Below the pieces are notes generated by a model that saw only the letters and a list, made by a program, of their open reading frames with translations, searched no databases and had not been told where the DNA came from. A stretch of 64,000 nt of DNA, taken from contig CAYVRR010000002.1 of the NCBI GenBank assembly GCA_964453215.1, forward strand, positions 1-64,000, read 5' to 3'. This DNA comes from SABI01 sp964453215 (GTDB lineage Bacteria; Spirochaetota; Spirochaetia; Sphaerochaetales; Sphaerochaetaceae). Both the position numbers and the translations under genes were made by a program. This document shows positions 36,538-47,587 of this stretch, piece after piece; within the stretch, counting starts at the first letter, position 1, and every line of letters starts with the position of its first letter.

Positions 36538-39126
36538 TTATGCTTTGTCTATCATAGATTGGAGATCTTGAATGAACTTCATCGCATCCATTGGAGTTGA
36601 GTGTTCTAAAGGAAAACTTCTTATAAGATCAAAAACTTCACTCTCATACTCTTGTGTTTGAATTTTAAATAGATCGAGTTGCTCTTCATCTGGCCCAATA
36701 AGGTAGGAAGAGTAGTGGTTTTTTAGGAATTTGGATGCACTCATCAGTACATCTTTAGGAACACCTGCCATTTTAGCAACATGGAGCCCATAACTACTCG
36801 CTGCAACCCCTTCAACAACTTTTCGTAAGAAGATGATCTCTTTTCTTTGTTCCATTACTGAAAGGGTAATGAGTTGCATACCACTTGTATCAGTCATAGT
36901 AAGCTCATGATAGTGGGTTGCAAAGAGTGTTTTCACCCGTTGCATCACTAACTTTCTCATTACAGCATAGGCTATACTCATCCCATCTTGCGTACTCGTC
37001 CCCCTCCCTATCTCATCCATGATAACAAATGAGCGAGTGGTTGCATTTCTAAGTATATATGCAGCTTCTTGCATCTCAATTAAAAATGTTGATTCTCCTC
37101 TAGCAAGATTATCTGATGCTCCAACTCTACAAAAAAGGGCATCTGTGAGGCTAATTGTAGCACTTTGAGCTGGAACAAAAGAGCCGATGTGAGAAAGAAG
37201 TACTATTAAGGCATTTTGACGTAAATAGGTACTTTTTCCAGCCATGTTAGGTCCTGTAATTAAACTAAATAACCCTTTTTCATCATTAAGGGTAAGGGGA
37301 TTAGCTATAAAAGATCCAAGAGAACTATACTGCTCAACAACAGGGTGCCTTCCTCCAACTATTTGGATAGCATTATCTGTTGTGAGAATCGGTTTTACAT
37401 AGTTGTGCTTCAATGCAGTTTTAGCAAAACTTTGAAGGGTATCAATGGTAGAGAGAAACTCACCCACTTTGTGTAAAAGGGGGATATTCTTTGTAGCAAG
37501 GAGTACCACCTCTTCATATATCATCTTCTCCCGTTTTTCTGCTTTTGCTCCACTTGTTGTGATAGTGAGTTCAATCTCATTAAGTGTATCTGTTGTATAG
37601 CGCTCTGCATTCACAAGAGTTTGTTTACGAAAGAAGGTGGGTGGAACTTTATCAGAATGAGCTTTAGTAATTTCTAAATAGTGACCAATAATTTTATTAT
37701 ATGAAAGTTTGATTTGGCTAATACCAGTCTCTTCTTTCACTTGTTCAACATACTCAAGAAGTGTAGTGTCTGTAGATTTCATCATCTTTCTAAGGGCATC
37801 AAGGTCATCATCACACCCATTTTTAATAACCGTGTGAGGGATGTATAGACTACTAACATCATCACTAATTTTCTTCTCTATCTCTTCTAAAAGGGTGAGT
37901 AATTGATGCATTGAATCATCCGCTATCTCTTTTGATAAAAGGGGTGTATATACTTCTTGGTATTCACTTAGTATTAGGAAAAAGTGACTCAAGGTTGAAG
38001 CTATGTTGAGTAAATCTTGTGGAGTGTGTCGAATAAGGGATAAACGGGTAGTAAGTCTTGTTAAATCCCTCGTTTCATAAAGATGAGAAATAAGGCGCTG
38101 ATGCTCTTGGGGATGGTTGATAAACCATTCAACTTTCTCTTGTCTATGAGTAATTTCTTCAATGCTTTGAAGGGGACTTGATATCCAAGAGCGTAAGAGC
38201 CTCGAACCACTACTGCTTACTGTGTTGTGTAGTGCACTAAAGAGGGTTCTTTTTGTAGAGCCATCTTGTAAATTATATTCTAGTTCAAGATTCTTTCTAG
38301 TAGATTCATCAATTTGCATCACTTGCGACATTGTAATATGCTTATAAGTGAGTAATAGAGATGAATTACTTTTACTTGAGTGATCTATGTAATATAAAAG
38401 GGCACCACAGGCAAGAAGAGGAAGGGATGTTTTTGTAAGGCCAAAAGCTGCTAAAGAGAGGGTATTATAGGCCTTTTTCATAGTATCATATCCTTGAGAA
38501 AAAGAAAAATGCCACCGAGGAAGTTTATTTATAAGAAATGGGTAGGTATCAATGAGAGATCTAAAAACAGTATCTTCATGATAGAGGTCTTCATCAATAA
38601 TTACCTCTTTAGGGTGAAGTTGTTCAATTAAAGATTTTAACTTGAGTAACTTATCATCGTAGGGAATCTCTATTGTAAAAAGGGAAGCACTAGAGAGTTC
38701 ACAATAGGCACAAGAGATTAATGAATTATGTATGGTGACACTTAACATGTAGCTATGAGAAACATCTTCAAGAAATTCATCTTCAACAACAGTTCCAGGA
38801 CTCATTATAGAGACAACTTCCCTTGTTGCTATTTCCCCTTTCCCTTCTGGCATCTTAGTTTGTTCACAAATAGCTATCTTCTTCCCTTCATCAAGTAATC
38901 GTTTAATGTAGGTTTTAGCTGCATGATAGGGAATGCCACACATAGGTATTCCGTTACGCTTTGTGAGGGTAATATTTAGTAAGCGAGAAACTTCTTTTGC
39001 ATCATCTAGAAACATTTCATAAAAATCTCCAAGACGGAAGAACAATACCTCATCAGGATACTCTTTTTTTATTGAGAGGTATTGCTCCATCATTGGAGTA
39101 ATCTTCATATTCTCCATGTCACTCAC
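36538..39126 (-). CDS. mutS: DNA mismatch repair protein MutS
   Basis: An 862-residue MutS that recognises mismatches and loops. The mismatch-contact motif FRLGDFYEMF is at ~25-34. Connector and clamp domains follow, and the ATPase has Walker A TGPNMAGKSTYLRQ, SRGESTF-like loop (ARGESTFLIEM), Walker B FVIMDEIGRGTSTQDG and ATHYHEL. The C-terminus is typical. It begins immediately at the end of bamA, with no gene between. Confidence 0.97.
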   Translation of the reverse strand: MSDMENMKITPMMEQYLSIKKEYPDEVLFFRLGDFYEMFLDDAKEVSRLLNITLTKRNGIPMCGIPYHAAKTYIKRLLDEGKKIAICEQTKMPEGKGEIATREVVSIMSPGTVVEDEFLEDVSHSYMLSVTIHNSLISCAYCELSSASLFTIEIPYDDKLLKLKSLIEQLHPKEVIIDEDLYHEDTVFRSLIDTYPFLINKLPRWHFSFSQGYDTMKKAYNTLSLAAFGLTKTSLPLLACGALLYYIDHSSKSNSSLLLTYKHITMSQVMQIDESTRKNLELEYNLQDGSTKRTLFSALHNTVSSSGSRLLRSWISSPLQSIEEITHRQEKVEWFINHPQEHQRLISHLYETRDLTRLTTRLSLIRHTPQDLLNIASTLSHFFLILSEYQEVYTPLLSKEIADDSMHQLLTLLEEIEKKISDDVSSLYIPHTVIKNGCDDDLDALRKMMKSTDTTLLEYVEQVKEETGISQIKLSYNKIIGHYLEITKAHSDKVPPTFFRKQTLVNAERYTTDTLNEIELTITTSGAKAEKREKMIYEEVVLLATKNIPLLHKVGEFLSTIDTLQSFAKTALKHNYVKPILTTDNAIQIVGGRHPVVEQYSSLGSFIANPLTLNDEKGLFSLITGPNMAGKSTYLRQNALIVLLSHIGSFVPAQSATISLTDALFCRVGASDNLARGESTFLIEMQEAAYILRNATTRSFVIMDEIGRGTSTQDGMSIAYAVMRKLVMQRVKTLFATHYHELTMTDTSGMQLITLSVMEQRKEIIFLRKVVEGVAASSYGLHVAKMAGVPKDVLMSASKFLKNHYSSYLIGPDEEQLDLFKIQTQEYESEVFDLIRSFPLEHSTPMDAMKFIQDLQSMIDKA

Positions 39127-42100
39127 TTAATACAAACTAGTAGTGATAGCAAGAACAAGCTTTAACCCACTGTCTGGGTTACTGTTATTGTAGAAAATTG
39201 AGCCAGGATCCCAACTAAATGGATCACCATTCTCAATCCTTGCATTCTTCACTAAATAGAGTCCTAATGGGAACCCAGGGATTTTCAGCCTTATACCAAC
39301 TCCCATAGCAAAATACCAATCTAATGGAGCAGAACCTACACTAGAGAGATCTCCACTCACTCCTGTAGCACTCACAAAAGCTTCTCCCCAAAGGACGTTT
39401 TGAGCAATCTGGATTGAAGTTTCAAGTGAAGAGTCCCATAAGAACTCTTTATAGAATTTAGGTTCAATTCCTCGAGCAATTGTCATTCCATCAATATAGA
39501 GATACTCATACATACTTGCACTAATTCCCTTAGTCCAAGGACCTGTGTAGGAATCTTGTGGATAATATTGGTTAAAGATAAATGATGCTGTAGTATTTAA
39601 ACTTATAACAACTGGAGTTGGTTTTTCCCCAGGAATGTCAAAGAGTTTTAAGAACCCTGAAGCGCTCGTACTACTTCTCATATAGTTACTTAACCCGCCG
39701 AGGATACCACCTGCATAGACGATGTTTTGAGAAGCTATATATCCTTTTGTTGTATTATTAATTAAATCTCGCCCATCCCATGTGAGAGAAATAGCTAATC
39801 TATTTGAAAGCCCCCACCTCTTTTGGTACTCCCCAATGAGATAATCAAAAGGTGTACCATCAGATGGGTCAAAATCTGCTTTATTTAGGGTAATAGAAGG
39901 GCCACCAGCAATAGAGAGTCTTCCTGCGTCAAAGATGAATGTATACCCTGTGTTATACCCAAGAGAGATTTTGTACGAGGTGTATGGCATCAAGTAGGAG
40001 GCATCTGGGCTCTTCTTTCCATTGTTTTCCCAATCTGCGTATGAAGTGTAGGGGTAAGGATATGCTTCATTCTCTTTATTCTTTGTGGTAGGAGAGCCAT
40101 CTCCTAGCATAAGAGCGTTAGAGATATTGGTTCGTTTAAAGGCTAAGTTTAATCCATTAGACCACCTTCTATCGCCAACCCAGGTGTCAGAGAAGCTCAC
40201 GTTTGCACTTTGACTATCTGGAGAGAGTTCTGTTGAGACTTCTAAGTTTCTCCCTGTTCCCCCAACGTTCGAGTCTTCCCATGAAAGGAATCCACTTACA
40301 GGAAAACCATCAACGTTACCACCAAAAGTTGCACCAAAGCCAATATTCATTTGGTTTCCTTCTGTAACTGTATATATCACAACAAGGGTGTTTGGCTCAG
40401 TTCCATAGTTAATAGATGGGACAACATCAGTAAGAAGTCCTGTATTAAAGAGATTTTGGGCACTTTGAATATATTTTTTCTTACTAAATACATCCCCAGG
40501 TTTTAAAGTAATTTCTCTCATTAACACATATTCTTTTGTTTTAGTGAGTCCTTTTATGATAACATTTTCTATCTTTGCTTGCCCTTTTTCTGTGATAAGG
40601 ACTGTGTAACTAATGGTGTTGTTCTCTTCATCTCTATCTTCTTTGATATCAATGGTGTTCTCTACATACCCTTCATCCCAATACACATCTGCAATACTCG
40701 CTATATTATTTTGTATTTTAGCAATATTTAAGACACTTCCAGGACTCATGGTAATTACATTATTAAACACTTCATCACTAAAGACACTATTTCCTTCCAC
40801 ATCGATTGTGCCAAGGAACCACTGCTTGCCCTCTTCAATGACAAATGTGATAGCAATCTTTTTAATATTCTCTTTCTCTTGTGGAACCTCTTCATACAAG
40901 ACGTTCTTCACTTTTGCATCAATAAATCCATTTTTTTGATAGACTAGCTCGATTGCTGCTCTATCTGCAATAACAGTTGCTTCATTAAAGTTTCCTGAGT
41001 TAAAGAGGGATTGTACTTTTGTTGTAACTGCCTTTTTCACTTCATTAAGGCTCAACTTTTCGACCCCAGTGAAACGAATCTCTTCCACCTTTGATTGGCG
41101 TCCTTCATTAATCGTGTAGGTAAGGATAAGAGAATTTGTCGCTTCATCAATGGTATAGGTTGCATCTACCTTTACATCTGCATACCCTCTTTCAATATAG
41201 ACTTTCTTTAATTCATCTTTTGTACTATTTACCTTTCCTAAGGAGAGGAAATCTTTTTCTTTAATACTCATGTTATCGAGGAGTACTTTAGATTTAATTC
41301 CATTATTTCCATCAAATATAATAGATTGTATTATAGGTAACTCTGTGAAAGTAAATTCTACAATTAAATCAGTATTAGCAAGTCCAGATCGTACAGCTTC
41401 TGCTTCAAAGAGGCTAAATTTTTGTAAGTTATTAAATGAATTCTCTATCTCTTTATAGAGAGTTTGAGTAAAGGGTTTTCCAATGTAGGGAAAGACAATA
41501 TCTTCTAACACTTCTTTATCAACATGTAATAGGTTTTTAAAGGTGAACCCTTTTATTGGTTTGTTGGTGAACCAATCATATTCAACTATTTGAAACTCAA
41601 TATCTATAGAGGAGGCATCATCATTTGTCTCATAGGTATAAGAGATATCGACAGTATCATACCCTTTTTGTCGATAGACATCTTTAATATGATTTTGTCC
41701 ATTTTTAAGGAGCGTGAGGGTAAATAATTGTTCTTTTTTTATAGGAAAGCCTTTGAGAATTGCTTCTGTTGTAACTAAATTATTCCCATTTATTGTAATA
41801 GAACCTACAGGAAGGGTCTCCACTACTTCAAAGTAGAGGATTGATTCATTTTTAGCATCACTAGTTGGGGAAGGAAATACATCAACTGTAACAAATTTAC
41901 CACTTTGTATTAACTGATTGACGACCTCATTTACTTGTTTTGTTGTGTAATTGGAACCAATGAGAGGAGAGACAATGCTTTTTACCTCAGACTCTTTTAC
42001 CTGTTCTAAATTAACGAAAACGACATCTTTAATCGGTGCATTAATCCACCACCCGTCAAGTGTTTGATTTGTATCTGCACTAAATAGTGGGTTAAATATA

Positions 42101-42138
42101 CATAATAGTAGTAGTAGTGGGAAAATTTTTTTCACCAT
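39127..42138 (-). CDS. bamA: Outer membrane assembly factor BamA, seven POTRA repeats
   Basis: A 1003-residue Omp85 protein that inserts beta-barrel proteins into the outer membrane. The signal peptide is residues 1-20 (IFPLLLLLCIFNPLFSA). By eye there are seven consecutive POTRA-like units (starting near residues 37, 110, 195, 265, 345, 440 and 520), against five in E. coli. The C-terminal barrel starts near 600 and contains the Omp85 features VGGTGRNLEVSTE and the lid-loop-type segment with RGIEPKF. The C-terminus ends in Tyr after alternating residues, and the start is 11 bp from tamB. A skp/ompH gene that lies between bamA and mutS in some treponemes is absent. Confidence 0.92.
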   Translation of the reverse strand: MVKKIFPLLLLLCIFNPLFSADTNQTLDGWWINAPIKDVVFVNLEQVKESEVKSIVSPLIGSNYTTKQVNEVVNQLIQSGKFVTVDVFPSPTSDAKNESILYFEVVETLPVGSITINGNNLVTTEAILKGFPIKKEQLFTLTLLKNGQNHIKDVYRQKGYDTVDISYTYETNDDASSIDIEFQIVEYDWFTNKPIKGFTFKNLLHVDKEVLEDIVFPYIGKPFTQTLYKEIENSFNNLQKFSLFEAEAVRSGLANTDLIVEFTFTELPIIQSIIFDGNNGIKSKVLLDNMSIKEKDFLSLGKVNSTKDELKKVYIERGYADVKVDATYTIDEATNSLILTYTINEGRQSKVEEIRFTGVEKLSLNEVKKAVTTKVQSLFNSGNFNEATVIADRAAIELVYQKNGFIDAKVKNVLYEEVPQEKENIKKIAITFVIEEGKQWFLGTIDVEGNSVFSDEVFNNVITMSPGSVLNIAKIQNNIASIADVYWDEGYVENTIDIKEDRDEENNTISYTVLITEKGQAKIENVIIKGLTKTKEYVLMREITLKPGDVFSKKKYIQSAQNLFNTGLLTDVVPSINYGTEPNTLVVIYTVTEGNQMNIGFGATFGGNVDGFPVSGFLSWEDSNVGGTGRNLEVSTELSPDSQSANVSFSDTWVGDRRWSNGLNLAFKRTNISNALMLGDGSPTTKNKENEAYPYPYTSYADWENNGKKSPDASYLMPYTSYKISLGYNTGYTFIFDAGRLSIAGGPSITLNKADFDPSDGTPFDYLIGEYQKRWGLSNRLAISLTWDGRDLINNTTKGYIASQNIVYAGGILGGLSNYMRSSTSASGFLKLFDIPGEKPTPVVISLNTTASFIFNQYYPQDSYTGPWTKGISASMYEYLYIDGMTIARGIEPKFYKEFLWDSSLETSIQIAQNVLWGEAFVSATGVSGDLSSVGSAPLDWYFAMGVGIRLKIPGFPLGLYLVKNARIENGDPFSWDPGSIFYNNSNPDSGLKLVLAITTSLY

Positions 42139-42149
42139 AGAAGCTCCTT

Positions 42150-45100
42150 CTAAAACTCAAAGTTCTTTGTAACGCTAAAACCCATAGTATCGAATAAATT
42201 AAAGAGCGACAACTCTTCTGGTTGTGTGAAAAAGCTAAAGGTAGCTAAATCATTTAACCATTCAATACTGAGTTCTGTATCAATAGCAAGATCTTCTGCT
42301 AAAAATGAAGATCTTGTTCCTGTGAAATCTCTTCTAAAGGTCACAAGTCCTTGTAAGTATAGTTTATCTAAAAGATATTTTCCAAGATATAGTGTAGTGT
42401 TATCGAGATAACGGGAAATAGGAGAGATACTCACCTCATTACTCATCCCAGGAATTGCTTCAATTAATATGTTTTGAAGTAAATTACTCCTAATTGAAAA
42501 CACATCGAGTCCTAATGATTCTCTAATTACTGATGAGAAACCAAATGTAATTCCCCCACCCTGTATTAATCCAAGTCGGCTAATCACATCTGTTGCTGCA
42601 CTTGCTGCAGATAATACAGACTGAAATCCCCCATCAGGGTTCTCTGCAAAGTTCGTATTTAACAAGTTTTGTCCAAGTATTTGAAGTATTTCATTGTTTG
42701 TTCGAAGGGGGAATGAATCAAAACGGGGATTTATAGAAGAGAGTGTATCGTTTTGAAGGATGAGGAATATATCAATTCTATTTCCTTCATTGTCAAACTT
42801 ACGAAGGCGTGCTCTCAGGCTAATTCTAGGTTCAGCTGCTTCAATATTTCCAACTTGTTCTTTTGGGAAAAGAAGAGACCCCTCTGTGATGTAGAAGTTC
42901 TCTTGAATATAATAAATTTCTCCCCCTCTAAGGGCAATATCTCCTTGCAAGGTGGTTATCATAGAGGGAGCTGTGGAGATTATATTCAGTTTTTGATTAT
43001 CTGCGACAGTTGCACTAACTATCGGAGAAGTCTCATTTGGATAGACAAATGTGATGTTTTTACCACTTGTGAAGTCCATTTCGATACTTGTTCGTGCTTT
43101 TGGGAGGAACCAATTAGGGAGAGTGGGAATCTCAAACCCAATATTTCCCTTAGGAATATAGATATCTCCATAAATTTTCTCTTCAAAGAGCGTTCCAATG
43201 AGGCCAAATGTTCCACTTGCATCTGCTTCTATGTAGAGGGGAACTTGTGGTATTGGAATTGAAAGGGAGAGGGTTCCTTTATCAATTGTGGCATCGAGTT
43301 GGTAATTACTGATGTTCCAGTTTTCAAATAACATCTGTGCCTTAAATATTCCTTCACTATCCCTCTCTTCTCTGTTACCAACAATTGCTTTTGTGTAAGG
43401 GAGGGTAAATAAATTTTCAGCTAGTGTGATAACTGGATTTACAACTGATATTTTTTGATTTCCTGTCCAGTACAAGCTTATAGTGACTTCATCACTACTC
43501 ATTGTCCCAAAATATTGGGGATTAGAGAGGGGGCCCTCTATAAGGAGGTCTCCTTCAAATAACCCTTTTTCAAAAATAATGACAGGCTCACCAAGGATTG
43601 CATTTAAGAGAGTTAAATCGAGTGCGAGGTATGATAAATCTAAACTAATATCAGTTGAACTCACTATCCCTTCACCTTCTAGTGGGAAAAGGAAATCCTT
43701 GGTGGCACTCAGGGAAAGGAAATTGGTATCACTATTATATGTTGCACTAAGAGAGCCGTTTTCTAAAGGTGTTACTCTAAATATATGCCCATCTCGACTA
43801 ATTTTATGTGAACCGTCTGCCATATCAACCATTCCAAAAATCTGAGTTGAACTGTGGGTGAGTGAAATAGAATCTATGGCAGTTAGTTCATCGAAAAGGT
43901 GAGTCACATAATCAAAAAAATTATCTTTTTCTCCAATAAGTGTCTTTAATCCTACACTCATTTTTGTGTCAGATTCTCTCCAAATATAGCTTTTTTTGTG
44001 AAGCAAATCGACTTTTGCATCGATAGTTCCATCAAAAGAGAAGAAAGATGAAAAGTTATATGCACTAAAGTTGCCCCTCTCTAAAAACCCATCATAGAGG
44101 GTGATGCCATCATCCATGATAGAAAACTGTAATGCACCAAATAAGGGGGTTGGAAGGTCTTGAAAGAGATTAATTCCTCCTTCCATGTCAAAAGAATCAG
44201 TAAAATTACTCACCCCAGCACCTTCTAAAGAGGCGTATGTATTTTTAAGGGTGCCAGAGAATCTTTCAAGGGGAAATCTATCAACAAATAGGGTCATAAT
44301 TGATATTTCAGGTTCTGTTATATCATGGTTTATAGAAAGATTCCCTACATCCCCCTCTTCATCTGTAAGCTTTCCTTGAAAGGTGAGGCTCTTTGTATCA
44401 CCTGCTAGAAGGGAGATAAGGTTGGGCGTGGTAAGATCTATGTTTCCTGTAAGAGAGCCAACATTATCTGTATATACGATAGTATCAAGTAAAAGGCGTG
44501 TGTTAGAGATAGAAATTGATGTGTTAAGTCTTCCATCTTGTATATTTTGTACAAAAATATTACCAAGCTCTATATCAGGTCCCTCTATGATAAAGCTATT
44601 ATCTGAAAGAGAAAAATCTGTAAATAAGGCCCCTGTAATGGAGAAAGAAGAGTGTATAAAAGAGAGGGAAGGAAGTGGTATTACAAAGTCCTTTGCTATA
44701 GTTGTGATACCAAGGTGACCTGGTTTTGAAATAAGATCAATGGTGATGGCTAGACCAGGTACATGAGTTTCAATGGTTCCAGATTGATTGTTAAAACTTG
44801 AAATAAATGGGTAGGACTCATTAAATATCTCAATGTCCCCATTTGTTTCAACGAAAGAGAATGTAGATGCGTATCGGGCAAGCCCCTCTACCTTTAGGGA
44901 TGAAAGTAATGAGGATGTGAAGGTGTATCCTACCTCCTGATTCTCTAAGAGGGTAAAATCAATAGAAGCAAGGGATGAACCTGACTCTACATCTTGCACG
45001 TCTAAGACCCCTTTTGGTAACCATGTAAGGCGGTCAATCGTCCCCCCAAAACTTACCCGTACTCCAGTTGTAGTGATTGTTGCTAAATCTACTATCACAT

Positions 45101-46850
45101 CTGTACTATTCATAGAGGCTAACAGAGTACTTGCCCCATTTATCCTATCTTTCCCAATCGCTATTGATTGAAAGGCAATTGATCCATTCACCCTCCCCTT
45201 TTCTAATTCATCATCTAATTCAACATAAATTTCCCCTGTACTTGTTGTGTTATGGGCAATGTAGGGAGAAAGGAGTGGAGCATACATATCAATAAGGGGT
45301 TTATATGATGAGATGTTAGTTTTATCACTTTTTAAGAGGATTTGATTATCTTTTTCCGCCATGTTTCTTTGTAATGAGATTGATAAAGAGTTCCCCTCTT
45401 TTAGTGTGATTTCAAGGGGACTAAGGAGTATCTCATCATATGATGCTTCAAGTGAAAATGTTTGAGAAAGTAGTGATGAAGTGAGATTTATGAGTGATAG
45501 TTGAACTTTTTTAAACGTGAATGATTGATCGGCCTCACCATCACTAAAAAAATCAAAATCTATAGACTGAGATGTAAGAAAGTTTGTTTTTCCTTGTATC
45601 GTACCACTTGTTTCATACATAAAATTTTGATTATTCATCGACTTAGAGATGAGAATGTAGGGAGAAAAAATAGCTAACTCATCAACTAACTCAGTCTCAA
45701 TAAATGTATGTAAAAGGGTGGTCTCAAGTAGCTTAATACTTTTCCCTTCCAAACGAATTGATTCAACATTATCGATAAGTGAAACATCTAATTGAGTCTC
45801 TAAGAAAGAGACAAAAGGTTCCTTATCAATACTTAAAAGAGATTCATCATCGAATTTTATAGAAACATTCTCCCTTTGTTTTAGGTAGATGAGATTAAAT
45901 GACTCCCCTTGTAAGAGGTAGGGAGAAGTAGATACTCTATAATTACTACTTTTTGCAATTACCTCCTCTAATTCACTATCTTTATGAATAGCTAATATAT
46001 CTATTTTTTCACTCTCATATTCTACAAGGGTATCATCCATACGATAGAAAAGGGTTGAAGAAGAGAAAGAGCCCTCAATAGAACCATTCATACTCTCAAT
46101 ATTGCCTTGATATGAAAATAGAGATGAATGAATTTCCCCTTCTACTCCAATTGATTCAATATTTGTTTGGATATATTCGCTCATAAGAGTTGCATTAATT
46201 TCACCATCCCCTTGTACCTCTCCTTTGAGATTAAGGTTAGAAAGAAAGAACATACGTTCTTGAGATTGATAATCAGTAGATGAAATAAACGTATCGAATG
46301 AAACAATTTTACCTTTATTTAAGGCAAGCTTTATTGAGGGAATTTCTCCTTTGAGAGAGTCATCTTTGCCTGTATAGGAAAGAGATAGATTAGTTGCAAC
46401 TATTTCTAATGAAAATGGGATATTTTGATCAATTTGGGTAGATAATTCTGTTTGTTCAAGTAGTGTAAGGTGATGTGAAGAGAGCTTTATATCACCTTGA
46501 TCTATATAGATTGGAATTGATTGATTAGTGAGGAACCGGGGTAATAGTGTATACCACGGGGCATCTATGATAACTGAATCAATTGTCATAATACGATTGA
46601 GAGTATCATCTATAGTAATATCATGAAGGGAAAGACGAGTAAAAAGGTGAGTCTCTATTGAACCAACCTCTATGTGTATGCCAAGTTTTTCTTCAATTTT
46701 TAGAAAAGAGGAGAGGATAAGGGGTTCATTGATATTAAAAAAGGTGATGCTTATGGCAAAAGAGAGGACAAAAAATGAGATAATTATAAGGGCCATTAGT
46801 GAGATAAAAATAGTCCTTTTGGTTGTGTGAAATGTTAACCCTTTTCTCAT
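42150..46850 (-). CDS. tamB: TamB-like translocation/lipid-transfer protein
   Basis: A 1566-residue AsmA/TamB-family protein. One N-terminal transmembrane helix (~15-37) anchors it in the inner membrane. The long middle is repetitive beta structure expected to form a periplasm-spanning groove. The C-terminal ~400 residues carry the TamB (DUF490) pattern: NIGFEIPTLPNWF, ALRGGEIYYIQENFYITEG, ILQILGQNLL and a final segment ending in Phe. TamB-type proteins are implicated in phospholipid transport and barrel assembly. Direct coupling to bamA, not tamA, fits the spirochaete arrangement. Confidence 0.85.
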   Translation of the reverse strand: MRKGLTFHTTKRTIFISLMALIIISFFVLSFAISITFFNINEPLILSSFLKIEEKLGIHIEVGSIETHLFTRLSLHDITIDDTLNRIMTIDSVIIDAPWYTLLPRFLTNQSIPIYIDQGDIKLSSHHLTLLEQTELSTQIDQNIPFSLEIVATNLSLSYTGKDDSLKGEIPSIKLALNKGKIVSFDTFISSTDYQSQERMFFLSNLNLKGEVQGDGEINATLMSEYIQTNIESIGVEGEIHSSLFSYQGNIESMNGSIEGSFSSSTLFYRMDDTLVEYESEKIDILAIHKDSELEEVIAKSSNYRVSTSPYLLQGESFNLIYLKQRENVSIKFDDESLLSIDKEPFVSFLETQLDVSLIDNVESIRLEGKSIKLLETTLLHTFIETELVDELAIFSPYILISKSMNNQNFMYETSGTIQGKTNFLTSQSIDFDFFSDGEADQSFTFKKVQLSLINLTSSLLSQTFSLEASYDEILLSPLEITLKEGNSLSISLQRNMAEKDNQILLKSDKTNISSYKPLIDMYAPLLSPYIAHNTTSTGEIYVELDDELEKGRVNGSIAFQSIAIGKDRINGASTLLASMNSTDVIVDLATITTTGVRVSFGGTIDRLTWLPKGVLDVQDVESGSSLASIDFTLLENQEVGYTFTSSLLSSLKVEGLARYASTFSFVETNGDIEIFNESYPFISSFNNQSGTIETHVPGLAITIDLISKPGHLGITTIAKDFVIPLPSLSFIHSSFSITGALFTDFSLSDNSFIIEGPDIELGNIFVQNIQDGRLNTSISISNTRLLLDTIVYTDNVGSLTGNIDLTTPNLISLLAGDTKSLTFQGKLTDEEGDVGNLSINHDITEPEISIMTLFVDRFPLERFSGTLKNTYASLEGAGVSNFTDSFDMEGGINLFQDLPTPLFGALQFSIMDDGITLYDGFLERGNFSAYNFSSFFSFDGTIDAKVDLLHKKSYIWRESDTKMSVGLKTLIGEKDNFFDYVTHLFDELTAIDSISLTHSSTQIFGMVDMADGSHKISRDGHIFRVTPLENGSLSATYNSDTNFLSLSATKDFLFPLEGEGIVSSTDISLDLSYLALDLTLLNAILGEPVIIFEKGLFEGDLLIEGPLSNPQYFGTMSSDEVTISLYWTGNQKISVVNPVITLAENLFTLPYTKAIVGNREERDSEGIFKAQMLFENWNISNYQLDATIDKGTLSLSIPIPQVPLYIEADASGTFGLIGTLFEEKIYGDIYIPKGNIGFEIPTLPNWFLPKARTSIEMDFTSGKNITFVYPNETSPIVSATVADNQKLNIISTAPSMITTLQGDIALRGGEIYYIQENFYITEGSLLFPKEQVGNIEAAEPRISLRARLRKFDNEGNRIDIFLILQNDTLSSINPRFDSFPLRTNNEILQILGQNLLNTNFAENPDGGFQSVLSAASAATDVISRLGLIQGGGITFGFSSVIRESLGLDVFSIRSNLLQNILIEAIPGMSNEVSISPISRYLDNTTLYLGKYLLDKLYLQGLVTFRRDFTGTRSSFLAEDLAIDTELSIEWLNDLATFSFFTQPEELSLFNLFDTMGFSVTKNFEF

Positions 46851-46908
46851 TATCTTCTAGTATACCTATAAATCGTCACTTTACCTACCCTTTTTCAATC
46901 TATCTTGG

Positions 46909-46937
46909 TTGCCTTAGTAGATTAATTTTTATACAAT
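46909..46937 (+). promoter_or_regulatory. Predicted promoter of tmk
   Basis: TTGCCT (46909-46914), a 17-nt spacer and TACAAT (46932-46937, five of six consensus) lie in the 110-bp divergent gap with tamB. Confidence 0.45.
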
Positions 46938-46966
46938 CTACAAGTAAGTGAGAAGGAGAGATGATT

Positions 46967-47587
46967 ATGCAACAAGTGTTAAAGAATTTTATTGTGATTG
47001 AGGGACTTGATGGCTCTGGAACAACCACACAGCTTAAAAATGTTGTTGAATTGTTTGATGAAAAATCTATCCCAACTCATGCAACATTTGAACCAACTTC
47101 AAGCCCACTTGGTTCACTTGTCAGGCAAGTGCTCCGTAAAGAGGTAGTAACTACCCCATTAGCACTCGCTATGCTATTTGCAGCTGATAGAGAAGATCAT
47201 CTTCATCGCCCCATTACAGGTATTACTCAACGACTTGCTAATGGTGAAGTTGTTATTTGTGATCGCTATCTTTTCTCATCTTTAGCGTATCAGTCGGTAG
47301 AGTGTGGGTTTGAGAGAGTTCTTTCATTGAACCAATTTCCATTTCCACAATTTCTCTTTTTTATCGACACCCCAATAGAGGATTGTTTGTTCCGTATCGA
47401 CAAACGAAAAAAGGGGCAAGAGCTTTTTGAACATAAAGAATTTCTCACTCAAGTAAAACAAAATTATGATAAAATCTTTAGCTCTCTTCCCCTCGATGTA
47501 AACCTCTATGTGTTAGATGGTACAAAGAGTAAAGAAGAAATCACCCACTCTATTGAACGAATATTAGAAGAGCATAAGGTGTTATAA
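46967..47587 (+). CDS. tmk: Thymidylate kinase
   Basis: A 206-residue enzyme converting dTMP to dTDP. The P-loop is EGLDGSGTTTQ; a DRYLFSSLAYQS segment carries the DR(Y/H) motif, and the lid has KRKKGQELFE. The ATG at 46967 is preferred because AAGGAG is 8 nt upstream; an ATG at 46961 would be only 2 nt away. It is a lone plus-strand gene whose end overlaps convergent queA by 6 bp. Confidence 0.95.
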   Translation: MQQVLKNFIVIEGLDGSGTTTQLKNVVELFDEKSIPTHATFEPTSSPLGSLVRQVLRKEVVTTPLALAMLFAADREDHLHRPITGITQRLANGEVVICDRYLFSSLAYQSVECGFERVLSLNQFPFPQFLFFIDTPIEDCLFRIDKRKKGQELFEHKEFLTQVKQNYDKIFSSLPLDVNLYVLDGTKSKEEITHSIERILEEHKVL

